Position numbers and translations under genes: made by a program. From positions 1 through 64,000 of the forward strand of contig JBBDQP010000003.1 in NCBI GenBank assembly GCA_040905965.1: 64,000 bases of DNA. The letters are read 5' to 3'. Position 1 is the stretch's first letter. Every line of letters begins with the position of its first letter. Source of the stretch: DATHWB01 sp040905965 (GTDB taxonomy: Bacteria; Actinomycetota; Acidimicrobiia; Spongiisociales; ZC4RG35). This document shows, piece by piece, positions 1-9,414 of this stretch. A model generated the notes under the pieces. The model did no database searches. It worked only from the letters and a program-made list of their open reading frames with translations, and was not told the origin of the DNA.

Positions 1-211
1 TACATGATGTGACGAGGTCCTACCCGGAAGACGACGATCGCAAACCTGGGCACGCTTTCGTCGATGGTGCGTTCGGGCCCGTCCGCCGAATACATGGCCG
101 GCAACCATGGTTCCTCGCGTCGCGCCGGTTTCCGCGCACTGAGCGAACCCCGCTCCGACGGTCAGTGAGGACGCAGGCTCTCGATCGGAGCCATCATCCA
201 AGGCTGATGCG

Positions 212-1492
212 TCAGCGGTCACGTCCCCAGGGAGTCGGCTCGTCGAGTTGTGATGGGCTCAGACCATCGTCTCCACGTCCCACGCCTTCGGGATTCGCAG
301 TGGCCTTCCGAGGTGAACGCAGCATCAGGCCAACTCTCGGCGCAGGAAAGTCGAAGACTTCGACGAACGTGAGGGGACCAGGCCTGCCGAGCAGGTAACC
401 CTGCGCCGCCTGGACACCACGCTCGCGCCAACGGGCGAGATCCTCGGGCGCTTCAATGCCTTCGGCAACCAGGAGCGTCCGGCTACTGCGTGCGTAGCGG
501 AGGAGTCGTTGGGTCAGAGATCTCGTGAGCGGATCGCTGTCGACGTCATTGGTGAGGGAACCGTCCAGTTTGATGACATCCGGCGTGAGCCGGGTGATAT
601 GTCGCAAACTGGTGAGACTCGCCCCCACGTTGTCGATCGCGATCAGCGCACCTGATTTCCGAAGTTTGGCTACTGCCTGGCGAAGTGCGATGTAGTCGTG
701 GACAGGTTCGAGTTCCGTCAGTTCCAACATCAAAGGCTGGGCGGCCTTCGTGACAACGTCGAGCAGCAACTCTGATGCGAGCGTGGTCGCCGACACATTG
801 ACGCTGAGGATGATGTGTGGCCGGAGATTCTTCGAGGATTCGATCGCCTTCTCGATGGCGATCGTTTCGAGCTGGGTTCCCATCCCCAGTTCGGCTGCTC
901 GACCGAACCATTGGCTGGGAGGAAGTGGAGGTTCGCTGTCGAATCGCGTGAGTGCCTCGACAGCGATCATGCGACCATCGTCGAGTGCGTAGATGGGTTG
1001 GAACACCGGATAGAAATCGCGCGTGGCGACCATCCGACGCACGTTGGCATCCGACAGAGTCGGAGGAGCGTTCAGCAGATCTGCCGGTGTCCCCAATTCC
1101 GTGTCCCACCACCGAGCCAGCGAACGTTGATGCGACGAGATGAGCGATCGAACGCTGCCCCCGACCACGATACCGACGATGACGACGACGACCGTGAAGA
1201 GAGCCAGCTCGTCGACGGTGACAAGATTTGCTTCAACGGCACTCAACCAAACCACTGCAGCGCTTGCTGCACCGAAAAGCGCACCGCCGCGAAGCCCGAA
1301 TCGGATGCCTCCCAGCACGACAGGGAGATACAGGACGTGGATCAACGCGATGTCCGTGCTGCGGCTGCTGATGGCGAAGTAGACGGCACCGTTCACTGCG
1401 AGCGCCAGGACGATGACGATCGGTTTGGCGGTGCTCCAGACCTTCCCTCCAACGCTGGTGTCTGGGAGCGGTGCGTCTGGGACAGATGTCAT
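212..1492 (-). CDS. Membrane-anchored EAL-domain protein (c-di-GMP phosphodiesterase or sensor)
   Basis: EAL proteins hydrolyse or bind cyclic di-GMP. From the chosen start there are about four N-terminal membrane segments (residues ~22-115), then an EAL domain (~155-375). Visible signature elements are EALTRF (~179), the Asn of SVNVS (~232), the Glu of LELTELE, VIKLDG and AEGIE (~343). The DDFG metal-binding motif is changed to DNVG (~287), so catalysis may be weak. I chose ATG 1492 because GGAGGG lies 10 nt upstream; a longer form would start at TTG 1546. It lies 59 nt downstream of a glycosidase-like gene on the same strand. With the Pel-like operon nearby, a role in c-di-GMP control of exopolysaccharide is likely but inferred. 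Confidence 0.85.
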   Translation of the reverse strand: MTSVPDAPLPDTSVGGKVWSTAKPIVIVLALAVNGAVYFAISSRSTDIALIHVLYLPVVLGGIRFGLRGGALFGAASAAVVWLSAVEANLVTVDELALFTVVVVIVGIVVGGSVRSLISSHQRSLARWWDTELGTPADLLNAPPTLSDANVRRMVATRDFYPVFQPIYALDDGRMIAVEALTRFDSEPPLPPSQWFGRAAELGMGTQLETIAIEKAIESSKNLRPHIILSVNVSATTLASELLLDVVTKAAQPLMLELTELEPVHDYIALRQAVAKLRKSGALIAIDNVGASLTSLRHITRLTPDVIKLDGSLTNDVDSDPLTRSLTQRLLRYARSSRTLLVAEGIEAPEDLARWRERGVQAAQGYLLGRPGPLTFVEVFDFPAPRVGLMLRSPRKATANPEGVGRGDDGLSPSQLDEPTPWGRDR

Positions 1493-1551
1493 GCTCGCCG
1501 AGCCCTCCGCGTGGTGGTTTTTTCGATCTGTCCGGTGGAGGGTCAACCGTA

Positions 1552-3338
1552 CTAGGGCAGTTCGACGAACCCGCCGTCGACGGCACCCGTCTCTGGGTTC
1601 ACTTTGATGCGAACTTCACCGACAACGACGCCCGATTCATTGGCGACGAGACGCACCGACGTCAACCCGTCGCCGCTGGTCTCGACGTGCCCAACGAAAG
1701 AAAGACTCTGGAGTTGCGCGAGATCCGCGTTCGATGGTGGCTCGAGGATCGGAATGTTCGAGCCGAGTTCGTCGGTGGCGGAGTAGGTGGGATTGGTGAA
1801 TGCGTGCGCCTCCGCACCGGCCATCAGTGCTCGCCACCAGCTGGCGCGATACACATCGTCGGCCACATCGTCGGCGACGGCTTCGGCCGCAGTATCGACG
1901 ACCGCGAGGCGCACCCCGTGCTCGGCCAGGTATCGCGAGGCGATGTGAAATCGTGCAACCGAGGCCAACATGTCCAGTCCGGTCCACCAACGGTCGGCAT
2001 GAGCTGTGGGGTTCTCCAGCAAGTACATGTCTGGAAGACGTTCGGCTCCGCCAGATCCCAGCGCTGTCGCCAGCCCCCGGACCGGTCCGAAGACGCCGTG
2101 AATCGAGTGCGCATTGACGAAGACCGGCATTCCCAGTGAATGGACCGATGCGACAGCTTCGCGCTGACGTTCACGCGTCACGGCCACCTCACGGCCATCG
2201 GCGTCGACTGGGCAGGTTCGCCATCCGGCCTCGCAGAGGTCGAATTCGTCGAGGAAGATGCCGGTCGCGCCGATCGATTGCCACTGCTGAGCACGTGAGC
2301 TGACTCCCTCGACCCCATACCAGTCGGCGGCGTGGCGGAGCAGCGAGACATACCCCCAGATCTCTGTTTCCGGGTGGTCAGTCCGGAGTCGTTCGATCAA
2401 CAGGACGGTTTTCGCGTGGGAGGGGTGGCGCGGATCCTGCAAACCCGCGGCCAAGACAATGTGATTGAACTTGCCATACGCGGCTGAGGCGCAGCCCAAG
2501 TCCTCGCCGCTGGGATCGCAGTCACGAATAGCCCATGGGGCCCATTGGTAGGCCAAGGCAAGGCGACCTGGAGCGCGTACGGGTGTCGACTCAGGACCGT
2601 CCGGCTCCGGTGGATAGAGCGCTCCGTCGAAGAACACCGGTGGCAGCCACTGATCGTGGTGCTGTGCGGAAACTCGGATTCGACCGGCCCATTCCCCCGT
2701 CAGTTCTTCGAGCAACGCGGCGGGGAGACGCACGGTCGTCTCGCCATCGACCGATTCCCACATGAAGTCATGCAGGTTGGCGACCGGTGACCACTCCCAA
2801 ACATCCGGATTGCCGGCATGCTGATGCAGGGTGCCCTCGGGGTCGATATGTAAGTCCCACCCCGCGGCGGATACGGGTGTCTGGTAGGTCCAGCCGCCGC
2901 GAACTCGGTCGCCATCGGTGTCCAGGTAGATCGTCGGCGGTTCGGTGGAGTGCGTGAGGACCCGCAGCAGCAGGTCACCGGGTCGGGAAAGTGTCGAGGA
3001 GTCCTCGACGATGGCCTGGATTGAGGCCACCTCGTCGCCGCCTTCGGCGATGTTGGCGACGGAACTCCATCCCTTCAGAGGTGCGATGGCTTGCAGGGGA
3101 CAATCATCGTTGTGAGTCCCGGGATNNNNNNNNNNNNNNNNNNNNNNNNNNNNNNNNNNNNNNNNNNNNNNNNNNNNNNNNNNNNNNNNNNNNNNNNNNN
3201 NNNNNNNNNNNNNNNNNNNNNNNNNCCCTTCAGAGGTGCGATGGCTTGCAGGGGACAATCATCGTTGTGAGTCCCGGGATCTCCGCACACTTTCGTGTGA
3301 CCCGGGTTTCGTTGGCTGGTCCGCACGGACTCTTGCAT
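1552..3338 (-). CDS. Putative extracytoplasmic TIM-barrel glycoside hydrolase (spherulin-4/GH114-like), interrupted by a false gap
   Basis: The C-terminal ~370 residues look like a TIM barrel of the spherulin-4/GH114-like type: a strand with FNHIVLAAG, then EIWGYVSL, then GATGIFLDEFDLCEAG with an acidic LDEFD that could hold the catalytic residue. This barrel class includes the hydrolase domain of PelA, so processing of an exported amino-sugar polymer is a reasonable guess. The N-run 3126-3225 is flanked by the same 55 bp; removing one copy and the Ns joins the frame without a break. The joined frame continues upstream of ATG 3338 through a basic, then hydrophobic stretch (RSRLRPI then ALLILFAAGIGA, ~3375-3458), a likely signal anchor. 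That stretch has no ATG, GTG or TTG before the TAG at 3483-3485, so the start is unresolved (CTG 3464 possible). Confidence 0.6.
3071..3125. repeat. 55-bp contig-end duplicate, left copy
   Basis: Identical to 3226-3280. Both copies abut the N-run, which is typical of two contigs whose ends overlap by one k-mer and were scaffolded without merging. Confidence 0.95.
3126..3225. other. Assembly gap (100 N), probably zero length
   Basis: A fixed-size N run between identical 55-bp flanks. Deleting the Ns and one flank restores a continuous reading frame for the glycosidase-like gene. Confidence 0.95.
3226..3280. repeat. 55-bp contig-end duplicate, right copy
   Basis: Same 55 bp as 3071-3125; see that entry. 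Confidence 0.95.
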
Positions 3339-3569
3339 AGTGGTCGGTTCTGCCGTATCGGCGGTCGTCTTGAAGAGGAGTTGACTCGCGCCGATGCCGG
3401 CGGCGAACAGGATGAGCAGCGCTGATGTAACCAGCGGATGGATTGGTCGGAGTCTCGAACGCAGGAGAGGGATTTTCGTAGCCTATCTTAGACCTTGCGC
3501 CTCGCTCCTTCCTACGCCGGGGAACAGCCTCTTTACCGCCCGCGCTATCGTGACTGGGTTCGACGCAGC

Positions 3570-3593
3570 ATGAGCAACGGTGGGGAGGTGTGA
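3570..3593 (+). promoter_or_regulatory. Seven-codon leader ORF coupled to the GT-C gene (tentative)
   Basis: ATG 3570 opens a frame reading MSNGGEV that stops at a TGA sharing its A with the downstream ATG (TGATG). The GGGGAGG ribosome site of the large gene lies inside it. This may be chance. Confidence 0.25.
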
Positions 3594-5224
3594 TGACCGC
3601 GATCGAAGGGGGCGCGACGTCCACCGGCGACTTCGTGATGTTCGTTGTCGGTCTTGTTGTGGCCTTCGGCGTGCTTCCACTACTGGTACTTCCCCGGCCG
3701 CGAGGTGTCCGCAGTGGCCTCGACGCTTACGTCGTCAACCTCGTTCGATGGCTTGCCATCATCATCGTGGCGAGCCATGCGTTTTCTGCGGTGGGTATTT
3801 ACGGCTTATGGATATGGTTGCCGTTCATCGCACTGGTGGCTTGGTTTGGTCGATATCGCTACCAGTTCGACAGTCCTAAACCTTGGCTTCGCTGGGTTTT
3901 CCCGTCAGGCGGTGACGGGCGGCGACGGATCCCGAAGTTAAAGGTCGGTGTCGCGGATCGCCTTCGACTGCTGGTAATTGCGTTGCCGACGCTTGCGGTA
4001 TTCATCGGATCTTTCTGGCTCCGGGCGATCTCCATCTTCTCGAGTGAAGAGCTCCATCCTCCGGACGCCTATGTCCATCTGGCGTGGGCACAGTCGTTCG
4101 TGAACAACCAACTGTGGCCCGACGGCTTCTACCCACAGGGTCTGCCGGCCATTGTCGCCTTCACCAATGTTTTCACGCCCTTTGTCGACATCTTCGACGT
4201 GGCGCGGTTCATGGGTCCACTCGTTGGTACGACCATCGTTGCGGCGATTTATTACGTCGTCGTCCGGCTCACGCGGCAGCCGGGAGCTGCCTTGTTTGCC
4301 GCCGGGTCGGTCGGTTTGTTCGGAGCGCTTCCGCAGTGGCGCATCTCTTGGTCCCTGCAGGCGGGACTGCTGCCACAGGAGTTCGGACTGGCGATCGCCC
4401 TCGTCGCGATGGTGTTCGCGGTACTCGCGGTGTCGGAATCCACTGCAGACGGAACCGTCAGGATGTTCCCGTTTCGCAGCATCACTGTCAGCGGGTATGC
4501 GCTGTGGGCCGGATTGGCCACGTTCGTCGTCTCGATGACCCATCCGATCTCACTCTTGGCGCTTGCGGTGGTGACCGCAACGGCTGCGATCTGTGCGACG
4601 GCGATAAGTTTCCGTTTTCGGCGGTTGGTGGTGACCGGGGTCACGGTGCTGGTGGGTGCGGTGATCGGCCAGCTGGTGCAGCCGGTGGCATACTTGTTCG
4701 GCGTGCAGCGGTATCAGGAATGGGAGAACGCGGGTGGGTTGGCCGGCGTGCTGCTGCAATCGGATCGCTCCGATGCCTGGGGTGATCTGTCAATGCTCGG
4801 GCGCAACGAACTGAGTTTCTTGGCAGGTGCTGCGACAGTCGTGGCTCTGATTGGTGCCGGTCTGGTCTACAAGCGTGGATCTCGCGTGCGTGCGTCGCAA
4901 CTTCTTGGCCTCACATGCGCGGGTGGAGTGATGGTCGTTCTGCATGATTTGACCCTCATCATGTTCACGGTGAGCGATCTCTATCTGGATCGATTCGCGG
5001 GCATCATCGGGCAATCACTGCCGTTGGCTCTTGGCGCTGGATTCGCTTCCTTGTCACTCATCGCCGCGCGGACGGTGACGTTGACGAAAGTCGCGGTTCT
5101 GATGGTCGCTGGCGTGGTGGCCCTGGGAGGGTTCGCTTGGTTCGCACAGTCGATCGCCTCCGACGGCGATATCCATTTCTCGCGCGACTTCTCCGCAACG
5201 GTGTACGAGGAGATCGCGCGGTGA
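3593..5224 (+). CDS. Polytopic GT-C-like membrane protein, short paralogue
   Basis: A protein of about 543 aa with roughly a dozen hydrophobic segments. A luminal-type loop carries PPDAYVHLAWAQSF followed by NNQLWPDGFYPQG, almost the same as in the proteins at 5259-7418 and 15591-17897. An acidic residue in the first large outer loop is typical of GT-C glycosyltransferases that use lipid-linked donors, so polysaccharide assembly at the membrane is likely; donor and acceptor are unknown. It ends right after the last membrane segment and lacks the ~170-residue soluble C-terminal domain of its two paralogues. ATG 3593 is preferred over GTG 3590 because GGGGAGG sits 5 nt upstream. It is followed after 34 nt by the longer paralogue, probably one operon. 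Confidence 0.75.
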   Translation: MTAIEGGATSTGDFVMFVVGLVVAFGVLPLLVLPRPRGVRSGLDAYVVNLVRWLAIIIVASHAFSAVGIYGLWIWLPFIALVAWFGRYRYQFDSPKPWLRWVFPSGGDGRRRIPKLKVGVADRLRLLVIALPTLAVFIGSFWLRAISIFSSEELHPPDAYVHLAWAQSFVNNQLWPDGFYPQGLPAIVAFTNVFTPFVDIFDVARFMGPLVGTTIVAAIYYVVVRLTRQPGAALFAAGSVGLFGALPQWRISWSLQAGLLPQEFGLAIALVAMVFAVLAVSESTADGTVRMFPFRSITVSGYALWAGLATFVVSMTHPISLLALAVVTATAAICATAISFRFRRLVVTGVTVLVGAVIGQLVQPVAYLFGVQRYQEWENAGGLAGVLLQSDRSDAWGDLSMLGRNELSFLAGAATVVALIGAGLVYKRGSRVRASQLLGLTCAGGVMVVLHDLTLIMFTVSDLYLDRFAGIIGQSLPLALGAGFASLSLIAARTVTLTKVAVLMVAGVVALGGFAWFAQSIASDGDIHFSRDFSATVYEEIAR

Positions 5225-5258
5225 CGTTGCAGAATCAGCCAGCTGAGGGCATTCGGCC

Positions 5259-7418
5259 GTGAACTGGGTCATCGACTTTGCCGAGCTGGCGACCATGGCT
5301 CGGGTTGCGCTCGGAGTGGTGATCGCCATGGGAATCCTGCCCATGGTGGTGCTTCCGCGCCCGGCAGGGGCGCGAAATTGGCTCGACTCCTATGTCGCTC
5401 GGCTCGTGCGGTGGGTCGCAATCGTCATCGTTCTCACCCACATTCTGGCCGGCATCGGCATCTACACGGCGGTGGCGGTCATCGCCGTCATCGGCTCGAT
5501 CGCCTGGTTTGCCCGCTACCGAGGCCAACTCGGCGGTTTCATCGGCATCTTGAATCTGATCTTCCCACCGGAGTCGGGTTCCCGTGCGCCGGAGAGGGAC
5601 AAGAAGCCCAAGACTCCCCGAGCCGTGCGGGTCAAGCTGTTCTTGATGGCCACGCCCATCCTCGGGGTTCTGATCGCCTCGTACTACCTTCGTGTCAAGA
5701 ATGCGCTGGGTTTGCGCAGCCTGAGTCCCCCGGACGCGTACGTCCATATGGCTTGGGCCGACTCGTTTCGTGACAATCAGTTGTGGCCCGATGGGGTCTA
5801 TCCGCAGGGCCTGGCGGCCATCGTCTCCTTCATCGACTTCGTGACCCCGTTCACGGAGCTCGTCGATGTCGTCAAGTTCGTCGGTCCATTGGTCGGGACG
5901 TTCCTCGTGTTTGCCATCTTCTACGCAGTGCTACGGCTGAGCCGGAATGCTGGCGCCGCCCTCTTCGCTGCGGGACTGTTGGGCCTCTTCGGAGCGAACC
6001 CAGAGTGGCGCGAGCCGTGGGAACGACTTTCGGGCCTGTTGCCACAAGAGTTTGGGCTTGCCATTGCTTTCATCGCCGTCGTCTTCGCAGTACTGGCTGT
6101 GACCGAGAAAGGTGGAGGTCAGCTACTGCGGCTGGCCAGTGATGGCGGCATCGCCCTCGGTGGCAATGTGACGAACCTGGCGTGCGCCGCCTTCGTCGCG
6201 GCAATGTGCCATCCCCTCGCCGGAGGGTGGCTCGGCCTGCTGGTTGCGGCTGCGGCGGTACCGGCAGCATTGGTCTCCCGGCGATTCTCCCATCTTGTGG
6301 GTGCGGGTGTGGCCAGCCTGGTCGGCGCGGGAGTCGGCTTTGCGGTGGTGCCGATGGCGCAACTCTTCGGCGTGCCCGCATACCTTGGTTATGGCGCCGG
6401 AGACGCATTCGCGGATCTTGGAGGCTCCGACGGAGACGACAACCGGGCAGACCTCGAGGTTTGGTTCGGGGAGTTGGAGTGGCTCGCACACAACTGGTTG
6501 AGCTTGGCCGCCGCAGTCTTCGTTGCAGTCGGGCTCGGCGCGGCCGTGTTCTTCATTCTGAGGCCGGCGACGCGCCAGTATGGAGCGCAACTACTCGGCC
6601 TGACGGCGACAGGAGGTGTCGCAGTCGCACTCTATGACCTGAGCGGGTTTGCCTATTCGATGGAGCCCTTCTACGCAGTCCGACTGGCGAACCTGCTTGG
6701 CCCGACATTGGCGCTGGCCTTTGGTGCGGGATTGGGAGGTCTGGGCTGGATCGTGATACGGCGGGCGAGCTATCCCAGTATTGCGATGCTCTTGGTGGCC
6801 GGAATCCTCGCGCTGGGGGCGTTTGGCACCCAGTTCCCTGCGGACGCCATCGAACGTTTCTACATCAGAGAGAACATCGAGTGGGAGGAGATGACACGCG
6901 AGACCCTCGAGCTCAAGTCCGAATTCGATCGTGGCACGTACACGGTTGTCGGTATGAGTAGTCAGAAACAGGTGCTGGGCGACCACGGTTTCTTCATCGA
7001 GCAGTGGGTGTTCGCGCGCGACGTGCAGGACATACCGCATGCCGAGATCTTGCCGGTTCCCACGCCGGAAACACTGGTCTTTGCCGAGGTGGAGCCCTAC
7101 CCGATCATTGAGGTATCGGATCCGGGGCCAACCAGTGAGTACTACTTCAACCTCGAAAAGCGGGCACGGCTTCAGGCGGCCATCGTCCAATGGGCCGAGG
7201 AGCGCCGACGCGAAGATCCAAACACCACGTTGTACTACGAAGGCGAACACATCCGCGTGTACCGAATTTCACGAAATCCAGCGGTTCTCATCGACCGTGA
7301 TTCGACGGCGTTTACGGACTACACCTACCGTCCCGATGAGTTGTTCAATGACGGCCCGGCATCGCCGAAGGACGTGCTCGATTCGTTCCCGGAGTTCGTC
7401 GCCGAATCCGATGGTTAA
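5259..7418 (+). CDS. Polytopic GT-C-like membrane protein with soluble C-terminal domain
   Basis: 719 aa from GTG 5259 (GAGGG about 10 nt upstream). The N-terminal ~535 residues are multi-pass membrane and parallel the preceding gene, including SPPDAYVHMAWADSF and NQLWPDGVYPQG in an outer loop and a second motif GLLPQEFGLAIAF. The C-terminal ~170 residues are soluble: GMSSQKQVLGDHGFFIEQWV, then a Tyr-rich segment (SEYYFNLEKR) and LYYEGEHIRVYRI. The same soluble domain occurs in the 15591-17897 protein. Known GT-C enzymes often have such an outer soluble domain for acceptor binding; that role is inferred here. No named family could be fixed from sequence reading alone. Confidence 0.75.
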   Translation: MNWVIDFAELATMARVALGVVIAMGILPMVVLPRPAGARNWLDSYVARLVRWVAIVIVLTHILAGIGIYTAVAVIAVIGSIAWFARYRGQLGGFIGILNLIFPPESGSRAPERDKKPKTPRAVRVKLFLMATPILGVLIASYYLRVKNALGLRSLSPPDAYVHMAWADSFRDNQLWPDGVYPQGLAAIVSFIDFVTPFTELVDVVKFVGPLVGTFLVFAIFYAVLRLSRNAGAALFAAGLLGLFGANPEWREPWERLSGLLPQEFGLAIAFIAVVFAVLAVTEKGGGQLLRLASDGGIALGGNVTNLACAAFVAAMCHPLAGGWLGLLVAAAAVPAALVSRRFSHLVGAGVASLVGAGVGFAVVPMAQLFGVPAYLGYGAGDAFADLGGSDGDDNRADLEVWFGELEWLAHNWLSLAAAVFVAVGLGAAVFFILRPATRQYGAQLLGLTATGGVAVALYDLSGFAYSMEPFYAVRLANLLGPTLALAFGAGLGGLGWIVIRRASYPSIAMLLVAGILALGAFGTQFPADAIERFYIRENIEWEEMTRETLELKSEFDRGTYTVVGMSSQKQVLGDHGFFIEQWVFARDVQDIPHAEILPVPTPETLVFAEVEPYPIIEVSDPGPTSEYYFNLEKRARLQAAIVQWAEERRREDPNTTLYYEGEHIRVYRISRNPAVLIDRDSTAFTDYTYRPDELFNDGPASPKDVLDSFPEFVAESDG

Positions 7419-7623
7419 CCCTGACGCGGCTGCGAGTGGTGAGTCGTGACCTCCGGCTTGTTGTTGGTCTCCGGGCGCCTTCGATGGCAGTTCTGATGGC
7501 AGGCGCATCTTCGCTCACGCCGGGACATGTGCCGGCCCGGATCGCGGTAGGCGGCGCAGTATTCCCGATGTCGGGCGCACTAGGCTTTCGATGGCGACGG
7601 CCAGCAAATCCAGGAGTGATCGA

Positions 7624-8295
7624 ATGATGAGCAGTGGTCCGGCGCGGGGGCTTCGAGCGCGCTGGCAGTTGCGTCTCGATCCTTCCTTGAGACGATATGT
7701 CGCCACGATCGTGCACATCCTGGGCGACCGTCACGACGCGAAGCTTCTTGACATCGCGGCCGGGACTGGCTGGCTGCGACAACTGGAGTTCGGGAGCTAT
7801 CACGCGCTCGACATCACCGGCGACCACGAGCGGTGGGACATCAATACACCATTGCCGGATCATCACGCCGGCTCCTACGACGTTGCCGTTTGCCTCGGGG
7901 CTCTCCATTTCGCGCTTGATCCTCGTGCCGCGCTCGAACAGTTCGCCCGGACACTTCGTCCGGATGGCGAGCTGGTGGTGGGTGCCCCATGGCTCTTCCC
8001 GCCGCACGATCGTGAGATCGACCTCTGGCGGATTTCGCCACGACTCTTCTGGCGTTTGCTGGACGAGAGATTTGCCTCGGTCGACATCTATCCCATCGGT
8101 ACCGTGCTCGGCATTCCTGGGCAGATCCTCAACCGGTATGTCACGGGGCCCTTCCACGGTCTGGATACCGCAACGCTTCGGCGGGCAAGCAGAATGCGCA
8201 CGGGTCCCCGGTGGTCAGCGGAAGCCCCCGAAGACATCCCTTTGAAATGGCTCGGGCCCGTCGGAATGATTGCTCATGCCCGGAATCGCCGCTGA
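7624..8295 (+). CDS. Class I SAM-dependent methyltransferase
   Basis: A 223-aa protein with a Rossmann SAM-binding motif LLDIAAGTGWL, an acidic strand-2 segment (YHALDITGDH), a strand-4 motif SYDVAVCLGALHF and RTLRPDGELVVGAP after it. These are the standard motifs of the methyltransferase-11 type fold; the substrate cannot be told. The frame is open from ATG 7591, but AGGAG lies 7 nt before the ATGATG at 7624, so I use that start. It sits between the membrane glycosyltransferase pair and the HPr-kinase-like genes, which suggests modification of a sugar or lipid carrier intermediate. The 205 bp before it show no further gene. Confidence 0.8.
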   Translation: MMSSGPARGLRARWQLRLDPSLRRYVATIVHILGDRHDAKLLDIAAGTGWLRQLEFGSYHALDITGDHERWDINTPLPDHHAGSYDVAVCLGALHFALDPRAALEQFARTLRPDGELVVGAPWLFPPHDREIDLWRISPRLFWRLLDERFASVDIYPIGTVLGIPGQILNRYVTGPFHGLDTATLRRASRMRTGPRWSAEAPEDIPLKWLGPVGMIAHARNRR

Positions 8296-8301
8296 TCTGC
8301 C

Positions 8302-9414
8302 GTGAAGATGCCATTCACACGACCGCAGATGGCATCCACAATCGATCTGTGTGTCGCGGATCTCGTCCATGAACGGATCCGACACGCCGACCGGTTGACG
8401 CCGGATCTCGCCCACCGGGTGGCAGCGTCGCTCTTGCCGCTCTCCCGGCCGGACTCAGGCGAGGTCCCGGCGATCGACTTCGAGTTCGTGGATCGCATGC
8501 CAGTCCCCTCCATCCGGGCCGAATTCGGGGTTCGGTTGGCTCCCGACGGAGGGGTTTGGATCGGCGATCGGTTCGCTCGGGGAGCTCTCGTGACGGTGCG
8601 AGACGGCAAATTTTCGGTCCAACTGGATCGTTCCGCCGACGCGAACTTGCTCGAACTTGTTCGAACTCCGCTTCTCGAGCATGCCTTATACGACGTTGGC
8701 GGCGGCACGCTCCGTGCGGCCTGCGTCGAGGTCGATGGACGGCGGGTGGCGATCGGTGGATGGTCGGGAAATGGAAAGACCCGCGTCGTCCTCGAATTGC
8801 TCCTCGAACATGGCGGGCGCTTGCTCGGTGACGATCTCGTCGCGGTGACTCCGCTGGGAGACGTCGCTCCGCTGTGGTGTGGGTTGACGCTTCGCCCAGA
8901 CCACGATCTGCAACTTGCCAAATCACCCGGCCGCGGATCGCGATTGAGCAGGGCTGCCGCTCGTTGGCTCGATCAATACGAAAACCATCCGAACGGCCGG
9001 CGCACTCCGAGGGCGGTGGTAGGCGTCGGCGCTCGAGGCATGCGCCATTTCATGGAACGGCGTGTCGGATTCCAGGAGATTGCAGTTGACCACCGCCTCG
9101 GAAGTCAGGGTCGGATCGATGCCCTGCTGGTGCTCGGACCAGCGACTGGAGCAAAGGATCCGATCCGCCTGTTGGCCGCCTTCGGCTGCTCGTACAGCGC
9201 ACATCTCGCCGCGTTCGAAGCTGGATTCCGCTACCAGGGACTTCAAGAACCACTCCTGCCCGACTTCGACCGGCGTCTTCAGGTTGCCAAGAAGGCCTTG
9301 GCTGAAACGAAGGTTCTGTACGGCAAGGCGGATGACCTGTCTCAGGCTCGGGCTGTGGTCGGTGAATTGCTCGATGCTGTTTCGACAGATGCCGGGCGGG
9401 GTCTGCGGAGATGA
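8302..9414 (+). CDS. HPr-kinase-like P-loop protein (first of a tandem pair)
   Basis: 370 aa. The central P-loop is GGWSGNGKT (residues ~154-162) with a downstream GRLLGDDLVAVTP that resembles the Asp pair of HPr kinase/phosphorylase. Proteins of this HprK-related type are common in polysaccharide and peptide-modification clusters, where their substrate is usually unknown; the HPr-kinase signature around the catalytic loop is not evident. The N-terminal ~140 residues contain GVWIGDRFARG, repeated as GVWVGDRFGRG in the next gene, so the two are paralogues. The start is uncertain: GTG 8302, ATG 8308 and ATG 8329 are all possible and none has a good ribosome site. It overlaps the next gene by 4 bp (ATGA). 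Confidence 0.6.
   Translation: MKMPFTRPQMASTIDLCVADLVHERIRHADRLTPDLAHRVAASLLPLSRPDSGEVPAIDFEFVDRMPVPSIRAEFGVRLAPDGGVWIGDRFARGALVTVRDGKFSVQLDRSADANLLELVRTPLLEHALYDVGGGTLRAACVEVDGRRVAIGGWSGNGKTRVVLELLLEHGGRLLGDDLVAVTPLGDVAPLWCGLTLRPDHDLQLAKSPGRGSRLSRAAARWLDQYENHPNGRRTPRAVVGVGARGMRHFMERRVGFQEIAVDHRLGSQGRIDALLVLGPATGAKDPIRLLAAFGCSYSAHLAAFEAGFRYQGLQEPLLPDFDRRLQVAKKALAETKVLYGKADDLSQARAVVGELLDAVSTDAGRGLRR

Noticed and set aside
1..211. Plus-strand ORF starting at base 9
   Set aside because: It runs antisense into the EAL gene and has no motif; no supported gene is seen in the first 211 bases.
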